This document shows positions 11,669 through 24,872 of a stretch of 64,000 bases of DNA, piece after piece; within the stretch, counting starts at the first letter, position 1; every line of letters begins with the position of its first letter. The position numbers and the translations under genes were made by a program. A model generated the notes under the pieces. The model did not search any database, had not been told where the DNA came from, and saw only the letters and a program-made list of their open reading frames with translations. Source of the DNA: Aurifilum marmelostoma (Eukaryota; Ascomycota; Sordariomycetes; Diaporthales; Cryphonectriaceae). The stretch is taken from NCBI GenBank assembly GCA_027559495.1, contig JAMXSV010000022.1:1-64000 (forward strand), in the 5' to 3' direction.

Positions 11669-12324
11669 TGTATTGTTCCTTGTTGCCGAACTGACTTTTG
11701 GGCAAGTTTGTTGTGTTTGTTGTGCTTGACACTCGAGGGTCAAGAGAGATTGCAGGAAATTAACTGATTGAGTAGTGAATTTTGCCCTGTCATATGGAAC
11801 ACTGGACCGAAATAAAAAATGTCTGATGTGGCTACTCTAGTTGATGCCATGACGCCACATCAGCGCCCATGTTCATGCCGCTCTTGTTCGAGTGGACCGG
11901 GGGGGGGGGCATTGTTGCTTTGGTCCATAGTAATTACATAGTACAGTGCTCTCACAGTACACGCCAATACGGGGGTGCAAGGTAATTTTGTCGTCAGCTG
12001 CGTTGTTCTAGGGCAGTAGTGAGGTCGCACTGGGGGTGGCGCGGGCGGCGCCTTCTGGTGGTCCTCTGACATAGATGATCCTTCGAAGGAATGGTATAGG
12101 GCCCATTTTTGATAGCCCATTTTATTCACTGCTTGCGGCATATTTTCAGTTAATGCAGCACTACCTAGTCCTGCTAGTATAATTTGTAACCGTGTTTTTC
12201 CTGAAGGAATTCATTTGGCTAGCCTAGGCACATTCTCAAAAACAGCCCTTTCGTCGATGCTCGTTAGCCCCGCACGAGGAGACTAAAACGCATATCGCAA
12301 GCCTTATTCCAATATCTGTTCATC
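11669..12324. other. Intergenic region, no gene seen
   Basis: About 650 bp between the start of the SDR gene and the start of the BVMO relic. A G11 run is at 11899-11909. No coding region is supportable. Confidence 0.5.
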
Positions 12325-14200
12325 ATGGGTGCTTTACAAGAAGAGGCTATGTAATTACAACGAGCGCCATGTCAAAATCATTTGCGTTGAGGCCGGGGCA
12401 TCCGGACTGTGCCTAGCATACAAACTACTCCGGTCCTTCAGAAACTACACTCCCACGGTAAGAACATCCATTACTCCAAGTGAATGCACTCTAATAATAG
12501 ACCGTAGGCGCCCCGCACAGATCTACGACAAGAACCCTAAAGTAGGAGGAACATGGTTTGCACACAGATATCCTGGTTGTGCTTGCGAGGTCCCGTCGCA
12601 CAACTAAGTATACTCTTTCGAACCCAAAGCAGATTTGTCCTCTGGCCATGCCAGCTCGGCCGAAATTTAGAAATATTTTTTGAGAAGTTCTCCGGAGAGT
12701 ATCACCTTAATGAGCACCTCAGTTTATCCCATGTCATCGAGAAAGCCACCTGGGAGAACTCTGGACGGTGGGAGGTGATGGTGAGGAACTTGGTCACTGG
12801 ACAAATTGTGCGAGGGCCAGTGACTCACTGCCCTGGCCTGTGCGCTGTTGCCAGCCGCCTGCCCTCACCTAGATAGCCTCTGCTAGCCAGATAGCCTCTT
12901 TTCCTCTCTTCTTTCCTTTCGGCAGCGCTTTTCCTATGCATCTGTTTTCCCATACAAATTGTCCAAGACTGGTGCCACATCCTCGTTAATTCCACGGCTA
13001 TCTGAATGCACCGTCCTGGCTGAAATTACCAGAGATCAAGACTTACCAAGGGGCCAAATTTCATAGAGCCGACTATGACACCAGCGTATCCCTCGACGGC
13101 AAAGATGTAATTATTAATTTACTAATTGGAGCTGGCTCTTCTGCTGTACAAATTCTGCCGACGATCCAACCAATCGTCGAATTCGTTACTGTCTTTATTA
13201 GATCGCCGACACGGGTGTTGCCTAAGATTTCAATCAAGGCTGACCAGTTTACCCTTGATGAGATTCAGAGATTTGTTCAAGAACCGCAGACTGTCATGGA
13301 ATTACAGCAGAACAATGAAAGAACCATGAACGGCATCTTCGCCCTGTATTTAAAGGGCGCAGTGTTACAAAAGCAATGCAAGACATTGCTCGAAGCTGAC
13401 ATGAGGAAGACATTGGGAAATAGGGAGATGGAAGACAAGCTGATTCCCACCTTTGCTATGGGCTGCAAATGAGTGGTCCTTTCCGGCTTCAGATACTTGA
13501 GAGTAAGTTTGCTATGTCTTTTACCGTCATTAACTTGCACTATAGAGAGATTCTGTTCCACATTTCCACGTCTTTCGCTTTTCTCTTCATTTGGGAACCT
13601 TGCGCCAGGAGAATCACTAACTGTTGGTCAGCATTCAAACGTACGTTCTTCGTGGTTGGTATAGTGGTGTTGATTGTTGTTGTTGATTCATTCTGCGATG
13701 CTGCCTAAGGGCCCTATGGCCCCCTTTGTAAGGATAAACTGTGCCCGCACGGGCCAGCAAACAACGAGAGTCGTTGTTTCCTTACACTAACATACTGCAG
13801 TCTTTGAAGGAGAATCTCAAAGTGGTCTACGCCGGTGTGCGTTCCTTCACGCAATCTGGAATCATGAGCGACGAGGGCGCCACTATAACGGCGATGGTGC
13901 TATTTGTGCCACTAATTTCGACACATACTATATCTCGCGATACTCAATATACGGGGTTTCGGGTCGAAACCTCTAGGAAGAATGGGCCGAAGTCTGGGTC
14001 ACATGGCTTACTCAGACTTCCTGTAAGTATACTAGTTGCTGTCTCATTGTTTGTTCGGAAAAGGCCTCTGCCAACCTATCCAGCTTTTGAAGGTAATAAG
14101 ATTTTTAGAGGAGCAGCAGCTCCTTGGTCCCAAATCTCCACCTCTGCACCATTTCTTCTTGACCAGGTCAGGGCGATGTCCGAGGGCTAGTATACTCCAT
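12325..14200 (+). pseudogene. Baeyer-Villiger monooxygenase / FAD monooxygenase pseudogene
   Basis: Family-specific pieces appear in order in shifting frames: NYNERHVKIICVEAGASGLCLAYKL, then IYDKNPKVGGTW, then YPGCACEVPSHN, then DVIINLLIGAGSSAVQILP (second dinucleotide site), then IRSPTRVLPKIS, and a C-terminal GGVRSFTQSGI-like piece and LGPKSPPLHH. Stops interrupt the main frame at 12605-12607 (where the family has Tyr), 12668-12670 and 13470-13472. Several frameshifts are present, and the first glycine of the GxGxxG motif is Glu. The original protein would have been ~550-600 aa with at least one intron (about 12460-12520). It cannot encode a working enzyme. The end is uncertain. Changes include both transitions and transversions, so this is ordinary decay rather than pure RIP. 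Confidence 0.85.
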
Positions 14201-17200
14201 AAAATTAGAACCGTCGAAAAAAGAAATACAGTAGTATTTATAAGCTTTAGAATATATGCGAAAGGCTCCGGTACGTCAGAGACGAATGCAAGATCCTTTC
14301 AATCGTAGGCAGAGAGGCAAAAGGATCCAGTAGTGCCGAAAAGGAATATTGTGGAATGGAAACGAGTGGCGCTTACCTGATGGCTAAGAAATCATTGTCG
14401 TAGAAGATCTCATCTAGTCGCTGATCTCATTGGGTCATCGCGGTCGCAGAGTGCTTCAGGCAACGAGGGCTTGCCCCGGAGCTTGATTTCATCCAACGGC
14501 AGGTGCGCACTCCCAACACACGGCAACCTAAATAAATTGGGGGGGGGAGAGAGGGGAAGAAAATGAACCGTCGTGGTGAGAATACATATTCCTGGCAAGC
14601 TTAGCCTCGATTTTCCACACGTCTTGCCAAGATATTCCGAGGATTCATGGAGACCCGGTCAGTCTAGCGGTCGCTTCAAGACTTAGAGGCTCTCCGGGAA
14701 TTTGAAACTGCCCCAGCACGCCAAGGCGCCCATGCTGAGCGTCCTCTCCGTCGTTCGCAATCTCCCAACAGTCAATCTGTCTTCGCGGCAGATCAAAGGG
14801 ACCAAACGCAATGACCAATACGGCATATGGAAGAATAAATTGTTCGGTGTTGTGGTGTACTGATTCGTGCTCGGAACGGTTAGACAGGTCGAGTTTGAGA
14901 CAAACCGCATAGGCCCGATCCACGGAAATTACAATCTGGACAACCATATTTGGAGGTCTCGTTAGTCTAGAACTTGTTTGATTAAAGGTAAATTGAGGCC
15001 AGGTTTTTGGTACTAAGTAGCAGCTGAGGGTCGAGAGCTTCAACACGAAGAGGAATATTACCCGAAAGGTTGAGGAAACTCTGTCCAGCTAAACCTGCTG
15101 ATATGCAGTAACGTGGTCATGCATTGGCACTGAGCTGGGCTTCGCCTCATGTGTTCCAAAAGGGCTAAAAGAGTGGGGCAGGATCTGCATCTGAGGAGTG
15201 CGTTGGATTTGAGAACTGCTCCGGAAGGCATATTAAACCTGTTTACGACAACTATTAACAACAATACAGTATTGAATATTTCATGACAATGTTCACTCGT
15301 AATATGGCTATTACTGTTGTTACTAGTGATATATGCAATTGGGAAACCGCTAGCAGATTTTGAGAACACCGGGGCGAGCCGGTTGCTTCAGCTGAACACC
15401 AAGTTCGTGGAAGTCTAAGGTGTAGGGTTATCAAGATATATTTCGTTTTCGGTTGGAAACCTTGGAAGCTAATGTTCGTCGAGGGGTGGCCGAAGCGTAA
15501 GGCACTACTGAAGACGGCACTCGTAAGCTAACGGTGCTTAATTTATTATTATTATTTTATTTCTATGAATTTGATATCTCGGCTGGAACTTGAATCCCTA
15601 GTAGCGCTGTGCAGGTCAGGTCATCGTCCAGTCGCAGATTTTGACTGCTTATTATAGTGAGCAGATATTAAATGGAAGCGCATCCACAAACTTGACACTG
15701 CAGGAATGAATGATACATCCCATATCAGGTGTTCGATCGCCCGGCCATTAGCAGATGATTGGATACATGGCAATCTTCCATGCGCCTTACAACTCGCCTG
15801 CAAAACCGTGGGAGGAATACTTGTAGAACTTTTTAGCGCCTTAGGCAACCTTCAGTCAAGCAACGCAGCACATTCGACGGTCTTTAGAAATTCAATATGC
15901 CGTCATTCTGCAGGGAACTAACGACGCCAGCAGCGCCAGACATGCGATGGGTAGCCCATTACTGTGAGAGGGGCGATTCAGGGGCAAGGGTGGCCGTGTG
16001 ACCAAGTTGTACTAGCTGCAACACAGGTAGTCGGCGTGCCCCGAAGAAAGTTGTGCCGCGGTGCCCGCGTATATGAATAGTCGCGTCGATGTATGCTCTA
16101 CATGGCGTGTCCAGGGCCACGACCGGCGATCGCCCGGTCATGGAGACAAATGGCAGCTCTGGAGCGGTCTAGATAAACCAAAAATTTCAGCCACGCTGCA
16201 ACTGTGAACCCTGTTACTCAGTAATACGAACTTGATTGAGACTGGCGAGTGGAGCATGCGGCGCCTAGTCAGTCACTTCAGCCTAAACTTGGAGACTTTG
16301 AGCCAGACGTTGTGTGCCCAGCCCGGAGCAACGGTAATGTACTAACCATACTATTTTATTTTGACAACATTTCGAAGCGAAACCTTGGGAGACACAAACA
16401 TTGTTGCTGCCGAGCGATGACTCGACGATAAAACTCAAAGCCTTATCAAAATCCTTTGAGTTCGGCTTAAATATCACGCGTAATATTCGAGAATCACAAA
16501 CGCAACAGAGCCTTATCCAGGCAGATGTATAGAAAGCCCTCCAACCAGGCCATCGGAGCATGAGGGCGAAGTCTGTGCTACTTGCTTGCATGCATGAGCG
16601 GTATTTAGTTTATTTGTACAGCGGAGTCATGCAGCCGTAAGATTAATTAGCACTCTAGGCATCAAGAGCCCAAAAAGATTATAGTCCGACTCGCTTGCTT
16701 TGGACTGTAGTACTCACTGCCAGTCACGCCTAAATTGGGGGGAATGTTGACTCCGCTGGCACACGTGCGAGCCACGAATCCCATGATCGGCGACTAATAC
16801 TAAGAAGGCAATCAATACTTTCCAAACCAGCTGAGAGACAATGCCGGATTTCCGCTGGGAGCACAGTCCCGTTCACCTATTCATGGGCATCAGGAATCAA
16901 GAGATCTCGTGTACACGCTTGGATCTTAATTTCACGCGTCCCAAAGAGTTAAACCTTCACCAATCAGCCGGGATATGGATGTGGTCTATCAACCGCAACA
17001 CCGGATTCATCGGAAGATGGGTGGGTAGCTACTGAAAGCATCACTCTTGGCAACATCTCTCTAGAACAGCACCCCATTCGTACAAAATTTCAAGAGTAAT
17101 TATGGCCTAATGAATTAGGAGAATAAAGACTGTACAGTCAAAATAATAAATCTGCTGGCTATTCCCAGCCCTCTCCTTCATACTCCAAGGCCCCAGAACA

Positions 17201-17252
17201 CGAAGTGAAACGTCTATGCCCCAATATCATTCCTCTTTTGATATTCAGAATC
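14201..17252. other. Gene-poor stretch
   Basis: About 3 kb without a supportable gene. The longest open frame on the minus strand (14645-15046, 133 codons) matches nothing I recognise and lacks a family motif. A G9 run is at 14539-14547 and a TTA microsatellite at about 15544-15557. A class-II-tRNA-like fragment near 15478-15610 was considered and rejected. Confidence 0.45.
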
Positions 17253-18824
17253 ATGGTCAACGGTCGCGCCTGCGTAAGTTTGGTCTCGGGCTCTATAAAC
17301 CTTTTGCAATTATCGATTGATCAACTTGAAGTGTGCAGCTCTCTTGACAGGTCTGGGAGACCTAATATCCTCCCCGACTAGCCCCTCATACGAATCGTTG
17401 CAGTCGTCCTACTATTCACTGCAGGAGGCTGGGATCGAGCCATCCTGCATTGTCCAGCCGAAGTCAGCGGAGGATGTATCTGCTGCAGTCAAAATAATGA
17501 CAGCAATCGGGGATTGCGAATTTGCTATCCATGCTGGCGGCCACAATCCTAATGCAGGTGCTGCCAATATCGCAAAAGGCGTTACAGTCGACCTCAGCCA
17601 ACTACGAGGCACAACCATTAGCAACGATAGGTCTACCGTATCTATCGGTCCTGGAAATAATTGGACCGCTGTCTACGAGACCCTGGATCCGGTCAACCTC
17701 ACTGTTGCGGGCGGCCGCTCGGGGGGGGTCGGGATAGGCGGCTTGACAACAGGAGGCGGTATCTCGTTCTTGTCACCTCGCGTGGGCTTCACATGCGACA
17801 CTGTCACCAACTACGAAGTTGTGCTTGCGGACGGAAGCATTGTGAACTCTCAGGACGACGAAGACTTACATTTCGCCCTCAGCGGCGGTTCTAATAATTT
17901 CGGCATTGTCACGCGCGTCGATATGGCGGCTATCGAACAAGGTCTCCTGTGGGGCGGCAACGTGTTTTACGCCATCGACACAATCGATGCACAACTTCAG
18001 GCTCTTGCGAATATAAGCAATGCCGACACGTACGACGAATATGCGTCTGTGATCACGTCGCTTGTCTACGATCCATCCCTGAACCTGTCCATTGTCGTAA
18101 ATGCGATCGAGTACACTAAGGCCGAAGCTAACCCACCTGTCTTTGACCCTTTGATGGCAATTCCGGCGACTGACAGTACAATGCGTTTGGATACTATGGC
18201 TGGAATTGCGGGGGAGTTAGCGTCATTGTCACCTGGTGGCATCCGGTAAGTTCGCAAAGACCTCGGAATCTGGAATCAGACCGTTGGAACCTGTCTTGGC
18301 ACGATACTATTATTTACTAACAAGCATCCATCTCATGACACAGCATTTCATTCATGACTATCACTCATGGCAATAGCATAGGCATGCTGAACGCGGCATA
18401 CCAAGCCTGGAATGATAGCCTTGCCAGTGTCTTGAACGTGACGGGCATCATCTGGACTCTTTCATTCGAGCCTATGCCACCCGCCATCTACGCACGCAAC
18501 TCAGGAAATGCACTTGGCCTGTCTGACCGGGACGGCACACTTGTCGTGTCTCTCTTGACGGCGCAGTGGACAGACGCGGCCGACGACGATATTGTTGAAG
18601 CTGCTCTTGAGGCGCTTTTTGAATCAATTCAGGAGGCGGCAGAAGATTTTGACGAATATGATCCTTTCCTTTATCTCAATTACGCCCACACCGCGGAGTG
18701 GCAGGGCGATCCGATTGCAAGCTATGGCGAGGCAAGCGTAACAAGGCTACGAACAACGAGCTCGAGGGTAGATCCTCAGTGTATATTCCAGAAGAACGTC
18801 CCTGGCGGTTTCAAGCTTGCATAA
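17253..18824 (+). CDS. FAD-linked oxidase, BBE-like (VAO superfamily)
   Basis: Main exons 17332-18245 and 18344-18824 join in phase 2. A 21-bp first exon (17253-17273, donor GTAAGT) joins in phase 0 and gives 471 aa, but the true N-terminus is uncertain because no signal peptide results. The PCMH-type FAD domain is clear: CIVQPKSAEDVSAAVKIM, AIHAGGHNPNAGAANI (His for 8-alpha-histidyl FAD), VAGGRSGGVGIGGLTTGGG and ALSGGSNNFGIVTRVDM. There is no Cys in the GGR..VG segment, so the flavin is expected to be bound through His only. The end YASVTRLR..VDPQCIFQKNVPGGFKL is the usual C-terminal lobe. Role: oxidation of a small alcohol or phenolic; substrate not deducible. It sits alone beside the BVMO relic and may be a leftover of a decayed pathway. 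Confidence 0.82.
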
Positions 18825-20246
18825 ATGTGTTCGCACAGCAGACGGGTATTTAAAACAACCAGATTTGTTGGACGTCTGTCCCTCATTACTTGTCCATTGC
18901 TTCATATACACACTAGCTAGGTGATGGGGGAAAAAAAAAAGCATCTCGTAATGAAGTGCATGTCAAGACTCGATTTATCAGTCTAGCAAACTCGCGTTAG
19001 CCTACACTTCATATTCATATCTTAGTATAGTACTCCGGGGCTGAAAATCTGTTGGACGAGTAACAATCAGTTCAGATGCACAAATATTTTCCTTCCTTTT
19101 TTATTTCTTTCCTCGTCCCCTTCTCCCCTTCTCTTTCTGCCCGTGGTTGATAATATACGTGCCCACTTAGAAAACCCCCGTCCTCACTGACTTACAGCTG
19201 GTCCTAATACCAGCTGTTTGCCTTCCTGATCGGTTTCGTCTCTAATGTTGAGCTCGATCCGTACAATGTGCTTTTCCTGTCTGGTTTACTGCAGCACATA
19301 CGCTACATCTTGGGGTGACGGGATCCATCGGACCAATGTGGAGTAGAGGATGAGTCGCCGCTGATCCCTGCGCTCCGTCTTGGACAAAATCTAGTAATAT
19401 TATTACATACACAATAGTAGTGGGCGGTAAATATGTGTCGGATTTAAAGCAACGAGTCTTGTCTGGTTAACCGCCCTGTCATAGACTTTTCTGTGCTGGA
19501 GCCTCAAATTGGAGCGGACCAGATAAGATGCCCTATACTGGACCAATGTTTATGTGGCACACAATATATGATGCTCCAGCTATCATTGTGGCAGTAATGT
19601 GCACCAATGAGGGATTTACTCAGCATGGGTCAACGAATTACCATCATCTGAGATTCTCGCAGAGCTGGATATACTGAATTGAATCATAGACAATGGTTGC
19701 TGCAGCCACTGGTGATCAAATTGTCATGCCTGGCTTGATATGACACCCATAAATCAGCTAGTTATACTTATTATATAGTAGAGGATACAAAAATTATGAA
19801 TAATGGGAACCTTCCAGTGTGCTATTTATTCGCTCTGTGGTCTCTCTGCGGCCGCTTCCACAAGCGCCTCACCTATAAATTGACCACAGCCGTACACCGC
19901 CAGTGTCAACGAGGACGAGTGTCTCATCAGACTCTCCTCTGAGAAACAAGTTCAACGTCTACAAAACGATATGAAGAGTCACAGCCCCGTAGATTACTTA
20001 ACAGGCAATTTCATGCAGGCATTCACAATCTAAGCCCACCCAATCTACAGCCGCACCTCAGTTTCATTTTCTGATCAGGAACTCGGCCATGCACGTCCGA
20101 GACAACAGCACCTCGAACATGAATGATGTTAACAGCCGAATCAGAATGCAGACTATGTACATGACTAGAGAGCTTTGAGCTCTAGGGACATTACCGTGCG
20201 TCGAGAACGACAATCACGACGAGACCCGGTGAGGCCATCGTGACCC

Positions 20247-20341
20247 GGGAAGGAAAGGAAATGAAAAGAAAAGAGAAAGAAAAGAAGAAAAGAAGAAAAA
20301 AAGCAGGGAACAGAACAGGAGGAAAGAAGGAAGGAAGGAAA
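20247..20341. repeat. Polypurine tract
   Basis: About 95 bases almost entirely A and G on the plus strand (GAAA/GGAA-type units), with only a few interruptions. No gene reads through it sensibly. Confidence 0.75.
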
Positions 20342-21856
20342 TACTAAGCCCACGGCATTCGTTTCTAATTTGAACCAAGTGCTCTGGCTCGAGACAACTG
20401 CATATTTCTATACCTTCCCATTCTCCAGACGATTACGTACTAAGTTTCAGTATGATAATATCAGGTCTGTCTTTCTTAGCGACCTTGCAGCCGAATCATC
20501 CATTCAGATTTCGATTGAACCATACTACCACAATCTCAATCATTTCATTAAACGTGTTGGTAAAGGCAACGTGGCATCACGGTCGTGCTCAGATGATATT
20601 GGCGCGATGCGGGTCAGAAAGGCGCGCCGATGCCCTGCTTCCACCCGTGCTCCATTTATTAGATCAGATCTCCCTGTTTTGCAGGCGATAGATTAGTCAT
20701 GCAGCGCGTGAAGCGCTGTTCGTTGCTCCTGCTTGATGCCAGGAATTATCATTTTTTTTTCTTTGCAATTTTTTAAGCCGTTTGAGCAGGGTGGTGACGG
20801 TCCTATCATCGCTGCAGAGCTGTCCCTTGGCCTGCAACCTGCTCTGTCTGCCCCTATGCATCTCATGCCTTACCACGTGTGACGCTTCAGGTCCTTGTCG
20901 GCCCCTTGGTACTCTCCTTTTACCGACTATATTTCTCTCTTTCGCTTAATAATTCCTCGTGAAGACCGCCACCGAAGCCAAACTTCCTCCAGGAATCTAA
21001 TTACAGCAGACGGTAAAGAAATGTACGATTAGTCCATACTAAACTCCACGAAAATCGTTCCGTCCACTGCCGTCACGCTGACACGTGCACTCTATCAATT
21101 ATCTGGCGGTGTCGAGACCCAACTCACTTTCGTGCACAGGTTCTCTTGCCCACATTAGAATGGCTCCCAGTAGTAGAACAGGGCGAGTAGGCGAGTCGGA
21201 AAAAGTCTGTAGACAGAAGCTCTAGTCAGCATGTACTATGTCTGATCTTAACATAATTACCAAGTAGGAGCCGTGACCTACTTGGGTTTATTTCCATATT
21301 CCCGCGCAGTTCTTCTGGTTCCCAGAAGGCCGCAATATCTGAAATCGATTTTATTCTTCCGCTTTGTATAAAGCCATTGTAGAGGACCCTATCTTAGCGG
21401 GCAAATCCCATGCTTGACGTGGTACTCCTAGTACTTGTGTGAATGAATTACTGCGTTGTCGACTTTTATAAACCAATCTCCTGGTATAATCTATAACTTA
21501 ATGTGAAAGCGCCTCGCTGGTCCTCAGGAATATCATATCTATGGGAAGCAGGATGTTTTAATCACCATGCGGTTAAGGACTTCTAGACTCAGCCCTTCTG
21601 CTTTCCACTCCGGATGGACGGAGTGGTCACTGGGGTCCATCGCTGCTTCTTTGGAGAAAATAGATACTGCAGGCCGCAAACGACGCGGATCGATATAAGC
21701 GAGACACAGGAAGTTGTTGATGGTAGGTGCATGGTCCAAGCGCACAGACCAGGACAGTGACTCACTCGTCCTCGCTCATGGTGCACTCAAATATTGGCAG
21801 CAGGTCAATGGAAGTTTAAAGCCCAGAAAGAAAGGAGCAACAAATTCTGATTTTCT

Positions 21857-21917
21857 ACTGTCGCGCAAAAGCGATCGCCAGTGCGTACACTGGCTAGGAC
21901 CCTTATATCTCGTCACA
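21857..21917 (+). repeat. 61-bp direct repeat, copy 1
   Basis: Matches 22112-22172 at 59 of 61 positions (two adjacent-region differences after GCGATC). The unit includes a near-palindrome TCGCGCAAAAGCGA. Confidence 0.85.
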
Positions 21918-22111
21918 CACCCCCCAGTTTATGAGGTGTTGTCCACATGAACTGCCTCTGCCATCAGGTGCCTATATGGAGGCTAAAAACCCAGGCCTTC
22001 ATAGAGTGTTCGAACTTGGGACTCCGTTATAACTTTTTGTCGGGTAGGTCCAACCAGTATTGCTACGTAGTTAAGGGTGTGGCTTTGCTACTGAGCTACC
22101 AAGGGATTATA

Positions 22112-22172
22112 ACTGTCGCGCAAAAGCGATCCCTAGTGCGTACACTGGCTAGGACCCTTATATCTCGTCACA
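22112..22172 (+). repeat. 61-bp direct repeat, copy 2
   Basis: Second copy, offset by 255 bp from copy 1. The interval contains sequence resembling an internal RNA polymerase III promoter on the minus strand (A-box-like at 22087-22101, B-box-like at 22008-22020). Confidence 0.85.
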
Positions 22173-24504
22173 TCTACTTATTATCAGCTCCTGACACTAC
22201 TGCAGGCAATCTCATCCTTGTCGTAACAGAGAATAGGAACCTTGGCTTATGTGAAAGTCAACCCTGGGTGGTGAAAAACATGCCTACATCGACTGTTCTA
22301 GCCCATGCTAGATGGACTATCCAAATATTCATATATTTGTTTTGATAGACGAAGTTAACGCAAAGGACATCATTCCAGGGGAGAATAGCCGAAAACAATA
22401 AGGCACGAGACTAAGGGTCTGAGATACTCTGAGAGAACATAAAAACGGCAGGTATTGAGTATCACAACTTTCTGAACGCGCGGTCCCATCTTCGCGGGCC
22501 AATACTAACTAATACTCAGACAATTTATCACTCTATATTTGGAATGCGCGGTGAATGCTTTCGGTGAAGTCTGAGCGAGGCGTCTTGTTTCAAAGGAAGG
22601 GATAATAAGCCGGACCTTTTTATGCGTATACCGTAGACCGGAGGTGACAGCCGAAGTGCCTTGTTTGTCCGACTGATGCAAGGCAGAAACGGTGACAGTA
22701 CTCTTGAACAGCCTCCGATCCAGGTAATGCGCCTCGATTTGCACAATCAGATTTTGAAGATTCCTATGAGCCGATAGCCGAGGGCCTCACAAGCGCATTG
22801 CGAGGCTGCCTAGGTGTGTCATATGTGTGGATCAACCATTTGTGTTAATCATGTTGAGGAAAATACTGATTACTGGGACGAAAAGGCACAAGTGCCCAGT
22901 CACCAAGATCATGATACACTCTCGGCTACCGTCAGAGTCGGATCTAGAGACTCCATACCGGGCCTATGACGAGGATCTGCAGAAGGGAGATGCTTCTATT
23001 CCCAATGCAATTGTCTCTACATGGCTTGCCTTCCTGGTGGTCCAATTTGTGGTTCGAACATACTTATTACAAGAACATTTCAGTATCACAGCAAAGTCAA
23101 GACAATCAGGACGAGACTCTGCAAGTTTAAGAGCACCGGGGTCGTGTTGAGTGGTCTGTGAGTTAGATTAGAGGCCAATCCTCGATAAAAAGTCGCAGCC
23201 ATCCTTGTCAATTGATGTGTGAACAGACTTTCCACAATGTGGTCGGGCTGGCGATCTTCGACAAGGAATCGTTGTTACGTGGCGTGCTTCGTGCTTACTT
23301 CACTCCCACAATGGATAGCCCAAGATTTCTCACGAGCACGCCTGTGGCTCGTCACTTGATGCCTTCGGGCTCAGCCGGCAGGTCGCGCACAAGTAAAGCA
23401 CAGGGTCCCCGGTCTTCGCCTTGAATGCTAATTTCGGGTGAAGTGCAAACAGCGGAAAACCCGTACTCTGAATCGGGGGCGCACCATCAAATTACTCTGC
23501 TCAGTGTAGAAACTGGCAGAGGCCAACATGACATTGGCAAGGGGCCACATGAAGCTGCTTTCTCAACTACGTCTGACAGGCGATCTTGATGATTGTAGTA
23601 ACTTACTCAGGCTTTCAGCGAGTTAGGATCGTCCTTTCACACTTTTCGGCTAAGCAAAGTGCGAAGAGTCACCAAATCTTTCTGGATAGGATGTTTACTT
23701 TAGGCGGTGGAGAAACTAGAGATGGAAGCAGCGGTGGAGGGTGAGGGAAAATAGTCTACGGCCCGATAGATAGGAATCAAAAGCAGCAGAGCTTATTAAG
23801 TAGAGACCCAAGATCATGGATGGCGTGACGCTATTTAGAAGCAAGCTGAAGTTGAGAAGGAGGTGGCCCAGAAAACCTCATGAGGTTGCCTTTTAGCGCA
23901 GCCGACCCCCTCCTAAAGATTGGCCTGCGATGGATACACGACCTCGGGAGTAACACGTGATGGAATCCAAAGCATGTAAGAAGGGGAAAGTGTCACTATA
24001 CTAAATCACATCTAAGAGTGTCCTTTTGTGATGGTAGATCTTCGGGAAATGGTATGGATAAAAACCTAAAAACGACATGGTTCAGAGTCTACAGCCTCCG
24101 TTCAAAGGGTCCAACAACCACATACTAATTATGCGATAGCGGCTGGATTCGACTTTTGTCATTTAGTGGTGGAGCCGGAGGGCTTTTGCATTTTCTGTAG
24201 GAGCGCGGGAGTGGGGGTGGAGGGGTGGGCTTTGAAATATTCATGAGTTCTATCCTGCTCACTACCCCAATACGTCGCCTCTAGGCCTTACCTCTCTGCC
24301 AGACGATCCTCAGCTCTCAGCGATAGCCTATTGAATCCCATACAACATGATCTGATCAGGAAATTTTTTCCCTGGGGTCCACCGCGCTGCGCATAAGAGG
24401 CTCCGGCTACGCAGATGGTCTACACTCTTTGCATACCATCCTTGGGTTGCTATGACCCGTGGCCCACTGAAGGATCTCTGGTGGGTCAATTAAAGCGTCC
24501 GATG

Positions 24505-24518
24505 ATCTGATAAGATAA
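24505..24518 (+). promoter_or_regulatory. SreA-type GATA factor site (ATCTGATAA + GATAA)
   Basis: ATCTGATAA is a perfect match to ATCWGATAA, the site bound by the iron-responsive GATA repressor SreA of Aspergillus, and is immediately followed by a second GATAA. It lies ~510 bp before the ATG of a siderophore-iron transporter, which is the expected kind of SreA target. The sequence match is seen; binding is inferred. Confidence 0.6.
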
Positions 24519-24863
24519 TTCGCGTGGCGGAGCTCGCCCGAGATGCGGGAAGACGGGCCCACTTGAACGAAATTCTACATCGTGTTGATCGGAAACCATG
24601 CACACCTCGCCCGACAGATTGGGCCAGATGGGCCTAGGCAGGTATTAAAGGTTCGGATCTCGCATTCAAACTTAATCTAGAAGCCTGCTAAACGGCTGTG
24701 GGCCCTTCCTTGGGGCCTTGGGTGTGCCCCTCGTGGTGTCGTGTAGGACTCGCCTCGACGCCTACGACGGAAGCAGGATAGACAATTTCGGAGGTAACGC
24801 AAAGCCTGCACAGAAAATAAAACCGCGGAGGGCCAGGGGGGGGGGGGTTTTATATTGTCCGAG

Positions 24864-24872
24864 TATATATAA
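24864..24872 (+). promoter_or_regulatory. TATA-box-like element
   Basis: TATATATAA about 150 bp before the siderophore transporter ATG, after the G12 run. Plausible core promoter only. Confidence 0.4.

Noticed and set aside
12325..14200. Functional BVMO with many introns
   Set aside because: Stops fall inside conserved motifs, and the FAD glycine is replaced; introns cannot remove them without deleting the motifs.
14645..15046. 133-codon open frame on the minus strand
   Set aside because: No family motif and no supporting context; chance open frame.
15478..15612. Class II tRNA-like fragment (GGTGGCCGAAGCGTAAGGC start and a TTGAATCCC-like T arm)
   Set aside because: The acceptor stem has no matching 3' strand, the anticodon stem does not pair and the two parts are ~90 bp apart. 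At most a degenerate tRNA relic.
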